Of a DNA stretch of 64,000 nucleotides, positions 52,519 through 60,621 are shown in pieces. Every line of letters begins with the position of its first letter. Positions within the stretch are counted from its first letter, which is position 1. Under the pieces are notes generated by a model. It was not told the DNA's origin. It saw only the letters and a list, made by a program, of their open reading frames with translations, and searched no databases. Source of the DNA: an uncultured Clostridia bacterium (GTDB lineage: Bacteria > Bacillota > Clostridia > Christensenellales > DTU072); contig CALVYG010000001.1 in NCBI GenBank assembly GCA_944372095.1, positions 1 through 64,000 on the forward strand. Reading direction: 5' to 3'. Made by a program: the position numbers and the translations under genes.

Positions 52519-52991
52519 TTCACCCTCCGATTTTCGGCATTTGCCGCCGATTTTTATTTCACTTTATTTTTTCCGCTTTACCCGCTCCCGTTTTTAAGCC
52601 TCTGCGTTCAATTCCCGCTCCGTTTTTCCCTCTTGCCTTTTCCTCTTCCTACCCTGTTAGGGGTTCCTTTTTGCTGTCTGAAAACGGTTTTTTTACATTT
52701 GTAACAATTTTCAACAGAGTTATCCACAAAGTTATCCACATTAAATTTATTGCTTGTTTTTTGCGTAATTCTTGCATATTTATGCGAATTTATGCTTATT
52801 TTCGGTTTACTCTTCCTCTCTTGTCTTTTAATATTGTGGATAACTTCTCTCTTATTCACATTTTTTGCAACTTTGGTCGATTTTTGTCGAACGTACTTTT
52901 TGCCTTATCCGTTTTCTGCGGCTTTACCGTACACCCAAAACGCCTTGCACGGCTACCTTTACATACTTCCGTTTCGGGATATTGCGCATTT
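52519..52991. other. 473-bp non-coding region with four DnaA boxes around an AT-rich core
   Basis: TTATCCACA occurs at 52720-52728 and 52732-52740 (plus strand) and at 52835-52843 (minus strand). TTATTCACA, which also fits the TTATNCACA consensus, is at 52852-52860. The roughly 95 bp between the pairs is AT-rich (TTAAATTTATT, TTTATGCGAATTTATGC). The first 150 bp is a pyrimidine-rich stretch without features. This looks like an origin-type or DnaA-titrating region. There is no dnaA, dnaN or rpmH nearby, so the assignment is open. Confidence 0.6.
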
Positions 52992-53747
52992 TTATGCACC
53001 CTTTATTAAGAAAAATGCCGCAATTCCGAGTATGGCGGTATATATCGAAAACCACGCCGCTTTGTCTTTTTTCAACACCGCCACAAACGTCTTTATGGCG
53101 GCAATCCCGACGCAGAACGCCACCGCCATTCCCAGAAATACTCCGCCGTTTACGGCTGTTCTTTCCGTATTCGTGATTATCTCCACCGCGCTTGAAGCTA
53201 TTATCACGGGGATTGACAGTAAAAACGACATTTCCGCGCTCTCTTCCGCATTGACTCCGCAAAGCCTCAACGCCGTTACCGTCGTTCCGCTGCGCGATAT
53301 TCCGTTTATGCACGCTATTCCCTGCGCCAGTCCCACTATCGTGCTCTTTAATCCGGTTTTATTATCAAGCGCGCTCTCTTTCGGCTTGATTATTTTAGGC
53401 AGAATTAAAATCATAGACGTGAGTATAAAGCAAAAAGGCAAGGCGTTTGCCGTCTGGTCGGTAAAATATCTTACCAACGCGGCGATTATCCCCGTAGGGA
53501 TACTCGCTATCAATATCATCTTCACGCGCGCGTCAAGCGGGTGCCTGATAAGATACAGAAGCCGTTTGCGATATACCGCTATTACCGCCGCAAGCGTTGC
53601 AAGGTGCAACATCAGATTCGTCATAAGGTCGGGTTTTCCTACCCCGAGCGATTCGAGAAGCATCAGATGTCCGCTGCTCGATATCGGCAGAAATTCGGTA
53701 AGTCCCTGTACCAGTCCCAATATAAATCCGCTTAAATATTCGTTCAT
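52992..53747 (-). CDS. uppP: Undecaprenyl-diphosphatase
   Basis: 251 residues with about eight membrane helices. The two active-site motifs are EFLPISSSGHL and INGISRSGTT, diagnostic for UppP/BacA. It recycles undecaprenyl diphosphate for peptidoglycan and glycan synthesis and gives bacitracin tolerance. It is divergent from ychF with 85 bp between. No strong ribosome site is seen. Confidence 0.96.
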   Translation of the reverse strand: MNEYLSGFILGLVQGLTEFLPISSSGHLMLLESLGVGKPDLMTNLMLHLATLAAVIAVYRKRLLYLIRHPLDARVKMILIASIPTGIIAALVRYFTDQTANALPFCFILTSMILILPKIIKPKESALDNKTGLKSTIVGLAQGIACINGISRSGTTVTALRLCGVNAEESAEMSFLLSIPVIIASSAVEIITNTERTAVNGGVFLGMAVAFCVGIAAIKTFVAVLKKDKAAWFSIYTAILGIAAFFLIKGA

Positions 53748-53765
53748 TTTACTTTATTATTTATC

Positions 53766-53794
53766 TTTACAATCTTATTGTTTTGATGTATACT
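53766..53794 (+). promoter_or_regulatory. Promoter of ychF
   Basis: TTTACA (53766-53771), 17 bp, TATACT (53789-53794). Confidence 0.65.
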
Positions 53795-53832
53795 TTATGC
53801 ACGAAATCAAAGGAAAAGGCAGGTAAAATTTT

Positions 53833-54915
53833 ATGAAACTCGGCGTAGTGGGATTGCCTAACGTAGGTAAAAGCACACTGTTCAACGCATTGACAAAGGG
53901 AAAAGCAATGGCCGCCAACTACCCGTTCTGCACCATTGACCCGAACGTCGGCGTGGTAAAAGTCAAAGACGAACGTATCGACACTCTTTCCCGTCTTTAC
54001 AACAGTAAAAGTACGGTCTATACGACGATTGAATTCGTCGATATTGCGGGACTGGTAAAAGGCGCGTCGAAAGGCGAAGGTCTCGGGAACAAATTCCTTT
54101 CCCATATCCGAGAAGTGGACGCCATTGTTCACGTCGTAAGATGTTTCGACGACGAGAACATTACTCACGTGGACGGAAGCGTAGACCCCGTACGCGATAT
54201 TGAAACCATATCTTTGGAACTCGTTTTTGCCGATATCGAGACCCTGAACAGAAGAATCGACCGTACGAAAGTCGCTATGAAAAGCGGCGATAAGAAGTAC
54301 GTTTTCGAAATGGACGTTCTGAAAAAACTCATGGCAGTGCTTGAAAACGGCAAACCCGTAAGAAGCCTTTCTCTCGATAAAGAGGAAGAAGAGTTCGTCA
54401 AAAGTCTGTTCCTTCTCACGGATAAGAAAGTCATCTACTGCGCAAACGTAAAAGAGGGCGAAGAAAACTGCGAATATGCCCGCAAAGTAGCCGATTATGC
54501 CGCGGAAGAAGGCAGCGAGTCCGTCGCTTTATGCGTTAAACTCGAAGAAGAATTGAGCGAACTCGAAGATGACGAACGCGAATTGTTTATGGCTGACCTC
54601 GGTATGACGGAAAGCGGTCTGGATAAGCTTGTCAAAAAATGTTATTCTCTTCTCGGACTTATAAGTTTTCTTACCGCGGGAGAAAAAGAAACCCGCGCCT
54701 GGACGATTGAGAAAGGAACGAAAGCTCCTCAGGCGGCAGGTAAGATACATTCCGATTTCGAAAAAGGCTTTATCCGCGCGGAAATAGTGGATTACGATAC
54801 TCTGGTGGAATGCGGCTCGTTCAACGCCGCAAAAGAAAAAGGCAAAATGCGTTCGGAAGGCAAAGATTACGTATTCAAGGACGGCGACGTCGTGATTTTC
54901 AGATTTAACGTTTAA
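53833..54915 (+). CDS. ychF: YchF/Ola1-family P-loop ATPase/GTPase
   Basis: 360 residues. G1 is GLPNVGKST; the G2/G3 region is [11 protein letters not shown] and [33 protein letters not shown] follows, then a coiled-coil insertion (about 130-200) and a C-terminal TGS domain ([20 protein letters not shown]). It is a ribosome-associated, ATP-preferring member of the Obg-related proteins. It stands alone with its own promoter and a strong terminator. Confidence 0.97.
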   Translation: MKLGVVGLPNVGKSTLFNALTKGKAMAANYPFCTIDPNVGVVKVKDERIDTLSRLYNSKSTVYTTIEFVDIAGLVKGASKGEGLGNKFLSHIREVDAIVHVVRCFDDENITHVDGSVDPVRDIETISLELVFADIETLNRRIDRTKVAMKSGDKKYVFEMDVLKKLMAVLENGKPVRSLSLDKEEEEFVKSLFLLTDKKVIYCANVKEGEENCEYARKVADYAAEEGSESVALCVKLEEELSELEDDERELFMADLGMTESGLDKLVKKCYSLLGLISFLTAGEKETRAWTIEKGTKAPQAAGKIHSDFEKGFIRAEIVDYDTLVECGSFNAAKEKGKMRSEGKDYVFKDGDVVIFRFNV

Positions 54916-54934
54916 TCTGAATAAAAACAAAATT

Positions 54935-54964
54935 AAAAGCGTCCTTTGGGGGACGCTTTTTTAT
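54935..54964. terminator. Bidirectional terminator after ychF
   Basis: AAAAGCGTCC (54935-54944) pairs with 54951-54960 around a 6-nt loop and is followed by T on both strands. It also lies behind the convergent acyl-CoA synthetase gene. Confidence 0.88.
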
Positions 54965-55016
54965 TTAATTTTTTTCTTTTGTCTATCCTATGAAATTTCT
55001 GTTTTTATCACAGAAA

Positions 55017-56660
55017 TTATTTATGCTGATTTCTTATATCGGCACGTTTGATTTTACCGCTGATAGTTTTCGGCAATTCGGCGACGAACTCCACAAGTCT
55101 CGGGTATTTATAAGGCGCGGTGGTACGTTTAACGTGGGTTTGCAGTTCTTTAACCAATTCTTCCGACGGTTCATACCCCTTTGCAAGCACTATCGTGGCT
55201 TTGATTATCTGTCCGCGCTGTTCGTCGGGAACTCCCGTAATCGCACATTCGAGAACAGCGGGATGCTCCATAAGCGCGCTTTCGACTTCAAACGGTCCTA
55301 TTCTGTATCCGCTGCTTTTTATTACGTCGTCCGTTCTGCCGATAAACCAGAAATATCCGTCTTCGTCGTAATATGCCAAATCTCCCGTGTTGTGATAACC
55401 GTCCCCCAGTCTTTCTTTCGTAAGCTCGGGACTGTTATGATATTTATATACCAAACTGCATTGGGGTTTTTGAATTTTAATCACTATTTCCCCCACTACT
55501 CCCGGCTGAACGTCGTTCATATTTTCGTCCACAAGATGTAAATCGTACAAAGGAGAAGGTTTTCCCATACTCCCCTCTTTTATGTCCATCATCGAAAACG
55601 TACCGAGAATTATACTCGTTTCGGTCTGTCCGTATCCTTCGTAAATTTTTTGCCCGGTAGCCGCGTAAAATTGCCTGAAAACTTCGGGATTCAGCGCTTC
55701 CCCCGCCGTAGAACAATGCGTAAGCGACGAAAGATTGTATTTCGATAAATCCTCTTTTATAAGATAACGGTATATCGTAGGCGGCGCGCAGAAGGTGTCT
55801 ATTCCGTATTTTTCAATCCTTTCAAGCAAATCGGTAGGTTTGAATTTGTGCAGATAATCGTATATAAACAGACACGCGCCCGCTATCCACTGTCCGTAAA
55901 GTTTTCCCCAACTGCATTTCGCCCAGCCCGATTCGGATGCCGTAAAATGCAGTCCGTCGTCTTTTACCTTGTGCCAGAACACGGCATTGTATATAAATCC
56001 GAGCGGATAAAGGAAATTATGCGCAACCATTTTAGGATATCCGGTTGTTCCGGAAGTGAAATAAACCATACTTTCGTCGTCAAGTGACGTTTCCACTCTT
56101 TCCCATTCCGTACTCGCATTTTCCATTTCCGAAGTATAATCCGCATACCCGTCGCGTTTCCCCGTCGTAAAATATATTATATCCGACGGAAGGTCGGGTT
56201 TCGTCTTATCGATGTTTTCAAGCACCGTTTCTTCGTTGGTCGCTATAAGGCATTTCGCCCCCGCTCCCTTTATGCGGTATTCTATGTCTTTCGGGGTAAG
56301 CAGGAAAGTTGCGGGGATTATTACTATACCGGCTTTATGGCACGCTATAACCGTAACCCAATATTCCCATCTGCGGTTGAGCATCGTCATAACGATGTCG
56401 CCTTTTTTCAATCCGCGGCTTTTAAGTACGTTTGCCGCCTGATTTGCCATAACCGACAGTTCTTTGAACGTTATCGTCTTTTCTTCACCTTTGTCGTTGC
56501 ACCACAGTATCGCTTTCTTTTCCGGCGCAAGTTTCGCATATTCGTCTATTACGTCGTAAGCAAAATTAAATTTCTCAGGTACTTTCAGTTTTCCGTTCTT
56601 TCTGAAATCTTCATAATCGGCATATTCCGTTCTTTCAAGAAATCTGTTTACTAAATTCAT
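55017..56660 (-). CDS. AMP-forming acyl-CoA synthetase (short/branched or medium-chain type)
   Basis: 547 residues of the ANL adenylate-forming family. The P-loop is VYFTSGTTGYPKMV, followed by YEGYGQTETS, NTGDLAYYDEDGYFWFIGR, the hinge region DDVIKSSGYRIGPFEVE and the catalytic lysine in PKTISGKIKR. It forms acyl-AMP, then acyl-CoA, in the cytoplasm. The length and N-terminus fit the acetyl/medium-chain branch (ACSM-like), of which an archaeal member is known to favour branched short-chain acids. The gene starts behind a valine-rich leader peptide and attenuator (56679-56807), so the preferred hypothesis is activation of isobutyrate or 2-methylbutyrate. GGGAG precedes the ATG. Confidence 0.9.
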   Translation of the reverse strand: MNLVNRFLERTEYADYEDFRKNGKLKVPEKFNFAYDVIDEYAKLAPEKKAILWCNDKGEEKTITFKELSVMANQAANVLKSRGLKKGDIVMTMLNRRWEYWVTVIACHKAGIVIIPATFLLTPKDIEYRIKGAGAKCLIATNEETVLENIDKTKPDLPSDIIYFTTGKRDGYADYTSEMENASTEWERVETSLDDESMVYFTSGTTGYPKMVAHNFLYPLGFIYNAVFWHKVKDDGLHFTASESGWAKCSWGKLYGQWIAGACLFIYDYLHKFKPTDLLERIEKYGIDTFCAPPTIYRYLIKEDLSKYNLSSLTHCSTAGEALNPEVFRQFYAATGQKIYEGYGQTETSIILGTFSMMDIKEGSMGKPSPLYDLHLVDENMNDVQPGVVGEIVIKIQKPQCSLVYKYHNSPELTKERLGDGYHNTGDLAYYDEDGYFWFIGRTDDVIKSSGYRIGPFEVESALMEHPAVLECAITGVPDEQRGQIIKATIVLAKGYEPSEELVKELQTHVKRTTAPYKYPRLVEFVAELPKTISGKIKRADIRNQHK

Positions 56661-56678
56661 CTGCGTCTCCCGTATATT

Positions 56679-56733
56679 AAAAAAGGTATCTTGCTTGTAA
56701 GATACCTCCTGTATTAAATGTCGCTTACAAGCA
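56679..56733 (-). promoter_or_regulatory. Attenuator: terminator hairpin with competing antiterminator
   Basis: On the minus strand GGTATCTT-ACAAGC-AAGATACC (56685-56706) is a perfect 8-bp hairpin followed by six T (56679-56684), a complete terminator 19 nt before the acyl-CoA synthetase start. Just upstream, TGCTTGTAAG (56724-56733) is perfectly complementary over 10 bases to the 5' arm and loop (56692-56701), so the two structures exclude each other. Codons 3-5 and 7-8 of the leader frame contain ACAAGCA and CTTACA, which can pair with that same 10-base segment. This gives a 1:2, 2:3, 3:4 set as in amino acid operon leaders. Confidence 0.85.
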
Positions 56734-56747
56734 CGGTTTATCGAACG

Positions 56748-56807
56748 TCATCTTACGACGTTTACGACTACCACTCCTACGACTGTAAGTATTCTGCTTG
56801 TTTTCAT
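56748..56807 (-). CDS. Valine-rich leader peptide (MKTSRILTVVGVVVVNVVR)
   Basis: A 19-codon frame with AGGAAGG ending 5 nt before its ATG. It contains eight valine codons in positions 9-18 plus one Ile and one Leu. Composition and size resemble the ilvGMEDA and ilvB leader peptides of enteric bacteria, where translation of regulatory codons senses charged tRNA. The stop lies 14 nt before the antiterminator segment. A ribosome finishing the peptide would therefore reach towards that segment, while one stalled on the valine codons would uncover it. The sequence features are direct; the sensing role is inferred by analogy. Confidence 0.85.
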   Translation of the reverse strand: MKTSRILTVVGVVVVNVVR

Positions 56808-56835
56808 AATACCTTCCTGCGTTTTTGTAATTATT

Positions 56836-56864
56836 ATGCTAGCACAATTTTCACCGTCGGTCAA
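56836..56864 (-). promoter_or_regulatory. Promoter of the leader/acyl-CoA synthetase transcript
   Basis: Minus strand TTGACC (56859-56864), 17 bp, TAGCAT (56836-56841). The -35 overlaps the metH stop codon. Predicted start near 56829 gives a 22-nt leader before the leader peptide ATG. Confidence 0.65.
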
Positions 56865-59224
56865 CGTTTTGCAAAAAGTTTTTCCAAAATTTTTACGTTG
56901 GTTTGAGCGTCTTTGGAATAAATTGCTCCTATTCCGTCCGCATACGTCTTAGTTACGACCGCACCGCCCACTATTACGGGAATCTTCGGATATCTCTCCT
57001 TTAACAGGCGTACGGTGTCCGTCATATTGTCTATCGTTGTGGTCATAAGCGCGCTGAGTCCGACCGCGTCGGGCAGGTATTTTTCCGCCGCTCTCAGTAT
57101 TTCTTCGGGCGGCACGTCTTTTCCGAGGTCGATTATTCTGTATCCGTAATTTGCAGTAACGGCTTTGACTATGTTTTTTCCTATATCGTGTACGTCCCCT
57201 TTTACCGTTGCAAGTATAACGGTTCCTTTATTGCTTTCCCCTTTTTCTCCTATATATTTTTCCTTTATATAATCCAGTGCCGCTTTCGCCGCTTCGCTCC
57301 CCGCTATGAGCTGCGGCAGGAACGCCTCGCCTTTTTCGTACATTGCCCCGAGTTCGTTCAGTCCTTTTATTATTCCGCTTTCTATTATTTCCGAATAGTT
57401 TTCTTCCGTTGCTTCTTCTTTTACCGCGCGCACGGCTTCCGACGTCTGCCCTTTCTTTATGCAATAACAAATATCGTGTTTCAAACTCTGCGTTTCGCGC
57501 TTTATTTCCTTTCCCGAGTTAAGCGCAATATATTCCCTGCACGCTTCGTCTTCCCCTTTAAGAAGTTTTACCGCCGCAGGGTCGTCTCCCTCTTTCAATA
57601 CGGGATTTATTATAACCGCCGTAACTCCTTCTTCCGTAACCATTTTCAAAAACGCGGCGTTTATTTTTGCCCTGTCGGGCAACCCGAAACTTATATTCGA
57701 TAACCCTAACGCCGTTTTTACGCCGAGTTCCGACCTCAGTCGTTTTATCGATTCGAGCACCTTTATACCGTTTGAAACATCGACGCTTACCGCCATCGTT
57801 AACGGGTCGAATATGAGTTTTTCTTTGCCCACTCCGTATTTCTCGGCAAGAGCTATGATTTTTTTTGCCGCGGCGATTCTGCCTTCCGTATCGCTCGGTA
57901 TCCCCTTTTCGTCCATACATAACGCTATTATGTACGAACCGTATTTTTTCGCTACGGGAAACACTTTTTCCGCCGATTTTTCGTCGGCGCTTACGGAGTT
58001 TATCACGCAGATTCCGTCGGTTACTCTCACCGCGCTTTCAAGCGCTTCCTTTTTCGACGTGTCGATAACGAGAGGCAAATCGGCAACGCCCTGAATATGC
58101 GCGACCGCGGATACCAGTTTTTCTCTTTCGTCAATCCCGGTCATTCCGAGATTTATATCGAGCAAATCCGCTCCCTGCTCCGCCTGTTCCACGCACATCG
58201 ATAAAATATAATCGTAATTATCGTCGATAATAGCTTGTTTCAGAAGCGGTTTATTTGTCGGATTTACTCTTTCTCCAATCACTATCGGTTGTTTTTCACC
58301 GAAATTAACCACCCTTGAATAAGAACACACGGCGTCGGTATAATTCTTGTTTTCAACCGCGGGAATATCCGCCGTCGCCCTAACCGTACAAGCTATATAC
58401 TTTTCGTCCGTTCCGCAGCAACCGCCGAGAATTCCCGCCCCGGCAAAGGCAAGTTCTCTCATCTGCAATCCGAAAGTTTCAGCGTCCACGTCGTAAACCG
58501 TCCGTCCGTTTTCATATCTCGGCAACCCTGCATTCGGTTTTGCGAAAACCGGCACGCGGGCGTGCCTTACAAGCGAATCAACCGCCTTTTTCATACCTGC
58601 CGCACCCGTTCCGCAGTTAGCTCCGATTGCCGCCGCTCCCAGCGCCTGCGCGCATAAAGCGAAACTCTCTGCCGACACTCCCGCAAACGTTCTGCCCGTT
58701 TCTTCAAACGTCATACTGCATATTACGGGCAGATTCGTTATTTCTTTGAACGCAAGTATCGCCGCACGCATTTCCTGCAAATCCGAAACGGTCTCTATAA
58801 CCACTCCGTCGGCTCCGCTGTCTTTTACAATCTCCGCCTGTTCGGCAAACAAGCAATACGCTTCTTCAAAACTCATCCGTCCGTACGGATATAACAGCTC
58901 GCCCGTAGGTCCGCAATCGTAAAGTACGTATCCGCCGTATTTTTCCGCCGATTCCTTTGCGTTTCTTATCCCCGCTTCAATCAGTTCTTTAAGCGTGTAT
59001 TTCGTTAAATCCGCTTTTCTGCGGTTGCATCCGAACGTATTAGTGTAAATCACGTCGCTGCCGGCGGCAAGATACTTTTCGTGAATTTCTCTTACCAATT
59101 CCGGACGCTCTATGTTGAGAACTTCCGCATGCAATGTAGGCACTCCGTATTTTACAAGCTCGCTGCCAGTTCCTCCGTCCAGATATACTCTTCCTTTAAT
59201 AAATTCGGTGAATTCCTTTTTCAT
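56861..59224 (-). CDS. metH: Cobalamin-dependent methionine synthase without activation domain
   Basis: 787 residues in three domains. The homocysteine-binding barrel (1-280) has its zinc cysteines in GANCGTG and GGCCGTD. The folate-binding barrel (about 300-550) has IGERVNPTNKPLLKQAI and DINLGMTG. The cobalamin part (about 590-787) has GDVHDIGKN, whose His ligates cobalt. Full-length MetH (about 1200 residues) ends with a SAM-dependent reactivation domain. Here that domain is a separate gene immediately upstream, overlapping by 4 nt. It methylates homocysteine with 5-methyl-THF supplied by MetF, encoded two genes upstream. Confidence 0.95.
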   Translation of the reverse strand: MKKEFTEFIKGRVYLDGGTGSELVKYGVPTLHAEVLNIERPELVREIHEKYLAAGSDVIYTNTFGCNRRKADLTKYTLKELIEAGIRNAKESAEKYGGYVLYDCGPTGELLYPYGRMSFEEAYCLFAEQAEIVKDSGADGVVIETVSDLQEMRAAILAFKEITNLPVICSMTFEETGRTFAGVSAESFALCAQALGAAAIGANCGTGAAGMKKAVDSLVRHARVPVFAKPNAGLPRYENGRTVYDVDAETFGLQMRELAFAGAGILGGCCGTDEKYIACTVRATADIPAVENKNYTDAVCSYSRVVNFGEKQPIVIGERVNPTNKPLLKQAIIDDNYDYILSMCVEQAEQGADLLDINLGMTGIDEREKLVSAVAHIQGVADLPLVIDTSKKEALESAVRVTDGICVINSVSADEKSAEKVFPVAKKYGSYIIALCMDEKGIPSDTEGRIAAAKKIIALAEKYGVGKEKLIFDPLTMAVSVDVSNGIKVLESIKRLRSELGVKTALGLSNISFGLPDRAKINAAFLKMVTEEGVTAVIINPVLKEGDDPAAVKLLKGEDEACREYIALNSGKEIKRETQSLKHDICYCIKKGQTSEAVRAVKEEATEENYSEIIESGIIKGLNELGAMYEKGEAFLPQLIAGSEAAKAALDYIKEKYIGEKGESNKGTVILATVKGDVHDIGKNIVKAVTANYGYRIIDLGKDVPPEEILRAAEKYLPDAVGLSALMTTTIDNMTDTVRLLKERYPKIPVIVGGAVVTKTYADGIGAIYSKDAQTNVKILEKLFAKR

Positions 59225-59763
59225 TTTACTCCGATTAACGCTATTACGCTTTTATTTGGCGTAAGCATATAACATTCGTTGATTTTTACCCCTATCCTTG
59301 CCCCGTCCGTAACGTCGAACAATTTTTTCTGAACCGATATGTCCAAATCCCCGTAACCGCAACTTATTCTGCCTGTTATATTCCCGTATTTTTCCGATAA
59401 CTCTTGTTCGGTTTTATCGAGAAATTCTTCGATTTTTGCAGTATACACGGCATCGAGAACCACGGCTTTCGCCGCATTTGTCGCAAAAACTTTCTTTAAT
59501 AAAATCTCGCTTTTCAATCCGAGAGTCGCAATAACGGAAATTATTTTTTTACACCCGTAAAAGTGATTTTCCGCCAGTTTTCCTTCAAGCACAATATCCG
59601 TTCCTTCGAGTTTTATGCCTCTTTCCTCTTTAACTGCGGTAAAACACGCGCTTATATAAGCAGGCACGATAACGGAAGCTTCTTTTTCCGCTTCTTCGAT
59701 ATATTTTGCCGTTATTTCGTCAACTTCCTTAATACCGAGATATCTTGCCGCTTCTTTCGTCAA
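59221..59763 (-). CDS. Methionine synthase activation-domain-like protein
   Basis: 180 residues resembling the C-terminal SAM-binding activation domain of MetH as a stand-alone protein. An N-terminal helical part (AARYLGIKEVDEITAKYIEE) leads to KIISVIATLGLKSE, ATNAAKAVVLDAVYTAKIEE, RISCGYGDLDISVQKKLF and MLTPNKSVIALIGVK. The last segment is the part where domain members end the SAM site. It would assist reductive reactivation of cobalamin in the MetH encoded just downstream, or in another corrinoid protein. The 4-nt overlap supports the MetH link. Confidence 0.85.
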   Translation of the reverse strand: MTKEAARYLGIKEVDEITAKYIEEAEKEASVIVPAYISACFTAVKEERGIKLEGTDIVLEGKLAENHFYGCKKIISVIATLGLKSEILLKKVFATNAAKAVVLDAVYTAKIEEFLDKTEQELSEKYGNITGRISCGYGDLDISVQKKLFDVTDGARIGVKINECYMLTPNKSVIALIGVK

Positions 59764-59793
59764 TTTCCGTTCCCTTGCCTTTAAGGTAAATTT

Positions 59794-60621
59794 TTACAAC
59801 AAATCACTTATCCCGCCGAAAATTTCCCTCGTAACGTCGGCTCTGCACATCGTGTAAAGATGAATGTGTCCGCACCCTTCCTTTACAAGGTTCCTTATCT
59901 GATTAACGGCATATTCTTCCCCCGCTTTTCTCATATCGGCGGGATTGTTTCCGTACCGTGAAAGAATATTCTTCATTTCGTCGGTAAGTCCTGCGCCGCT
60001 TAACGTAATCATACGGTAAACCGAATTAAGCGACAAAACGGGCATTATTCCCGCGCAGAATTCCGCGTCCGAACAGATTTTTACTCCTTTGTCACGCATT
60101 CTCAGAAAATCGGCGTTGTCAAGAAACAACTGGCTTACGAAACTCCTCACTCCGAGGTCGTATTTAAGTTTAATCACGCTTAAATCGTCATAAAAACTTC
60201 CGCTTTCGACGTGCCCTTCGGGGTAACATGCCGCCATCACGTTAAACCCTCCGACGGCGTTTACGGCCTTTATAAGGTCGGTTGCGTGCCGATACTCTCC
60301 GAGAGGTTTTTCAGGCGTAACGTCGCCTCTTAACGCAAGTATGGTGTCTACTTTTAATTCTTTAAGTAACCCTAACTCAGCTTTTATACTCTCGCTCGTC
60401 GCACCTGTACAGGTAAGATGCGACACGGCTGGAATTTTATAATTATCGTATATGTATCCGCAAACTTCTCCGGTAAGCCCTTTCTTTGCGTTGCCCGCAC
60501 TGTACGTTACGCTTATAAAACAAGGGTTCATCCCGGACAGTTCGTCAAGACACCCGTATATTTTCTTTATTCCGTCGCTTGTCTTCGGCGGAAACACCTC
60601 AAAGCTGAGTTCGGTTTTCAT
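59794..60621 (-). CDS. metF: Methylenetetrahydrofolate reductase
   Basis: 275 residues of the FAD TIM-barrel family. SFEVFPPKT starts it with the conserved Glu; VTYSAGN, HLTCTG, ILALRGD and the FVSQLFLDN element follow. It makes 5-methyl-THF, the methyl donor for the MetH gene in the same operon. Its first 4 nt overlap the tcdA stop and a 30-nt gap separates it from the activation-domain gene. Confidence 0.96.
   Translation of the reverse strand: MKTELSFEVFPPKTSDGIKKIYGCLDELSGMNPCFISVTYSAGNAKKGLTGEVCGYIYDNYKIPAVSHLTCTGATSESIKAELGLLKELKVDTILALRGDVTPEKPLGEYRHATDLIKAVNAVGGFNVMAACYPEGHVESGSFYDDLSVIKLKYDLGVRSFVSQLFLDNADFLRMRDKGVKICSDAEFCAGIMPVLSLNSVYRMITLSGAGLTDEMKNILSRYGNNPADMRKAGEEYAVNQIRNLVKEGCGHIHLYTMCRADVTREIFGGISDLL

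Noticed and set aside
52608-52859. 83-codon basic frame on the minus strand, considered as a ribosomal L34-like gene next to an origin
   Set aside because: The sequence has no L34 pattern, no ribosome site, and its codons run over the DnaA boxes.
52750-53826. 358-codon plus-strand frame through the DnaA-box region
   Set aside because: It runs opposite uppP, whose motifs are certain, and continues into the AT-rich region without a start signal.
56679-56864. T-box riboswitch as an explanation of the leader before the acyl-CoA synthetase gene
   Set aside because: I found no T-box consensus (AGGGTGGNACCGCG) and no long specifier stem; the leader is only about 150 nt. The translated leader with Val codons explains it better.
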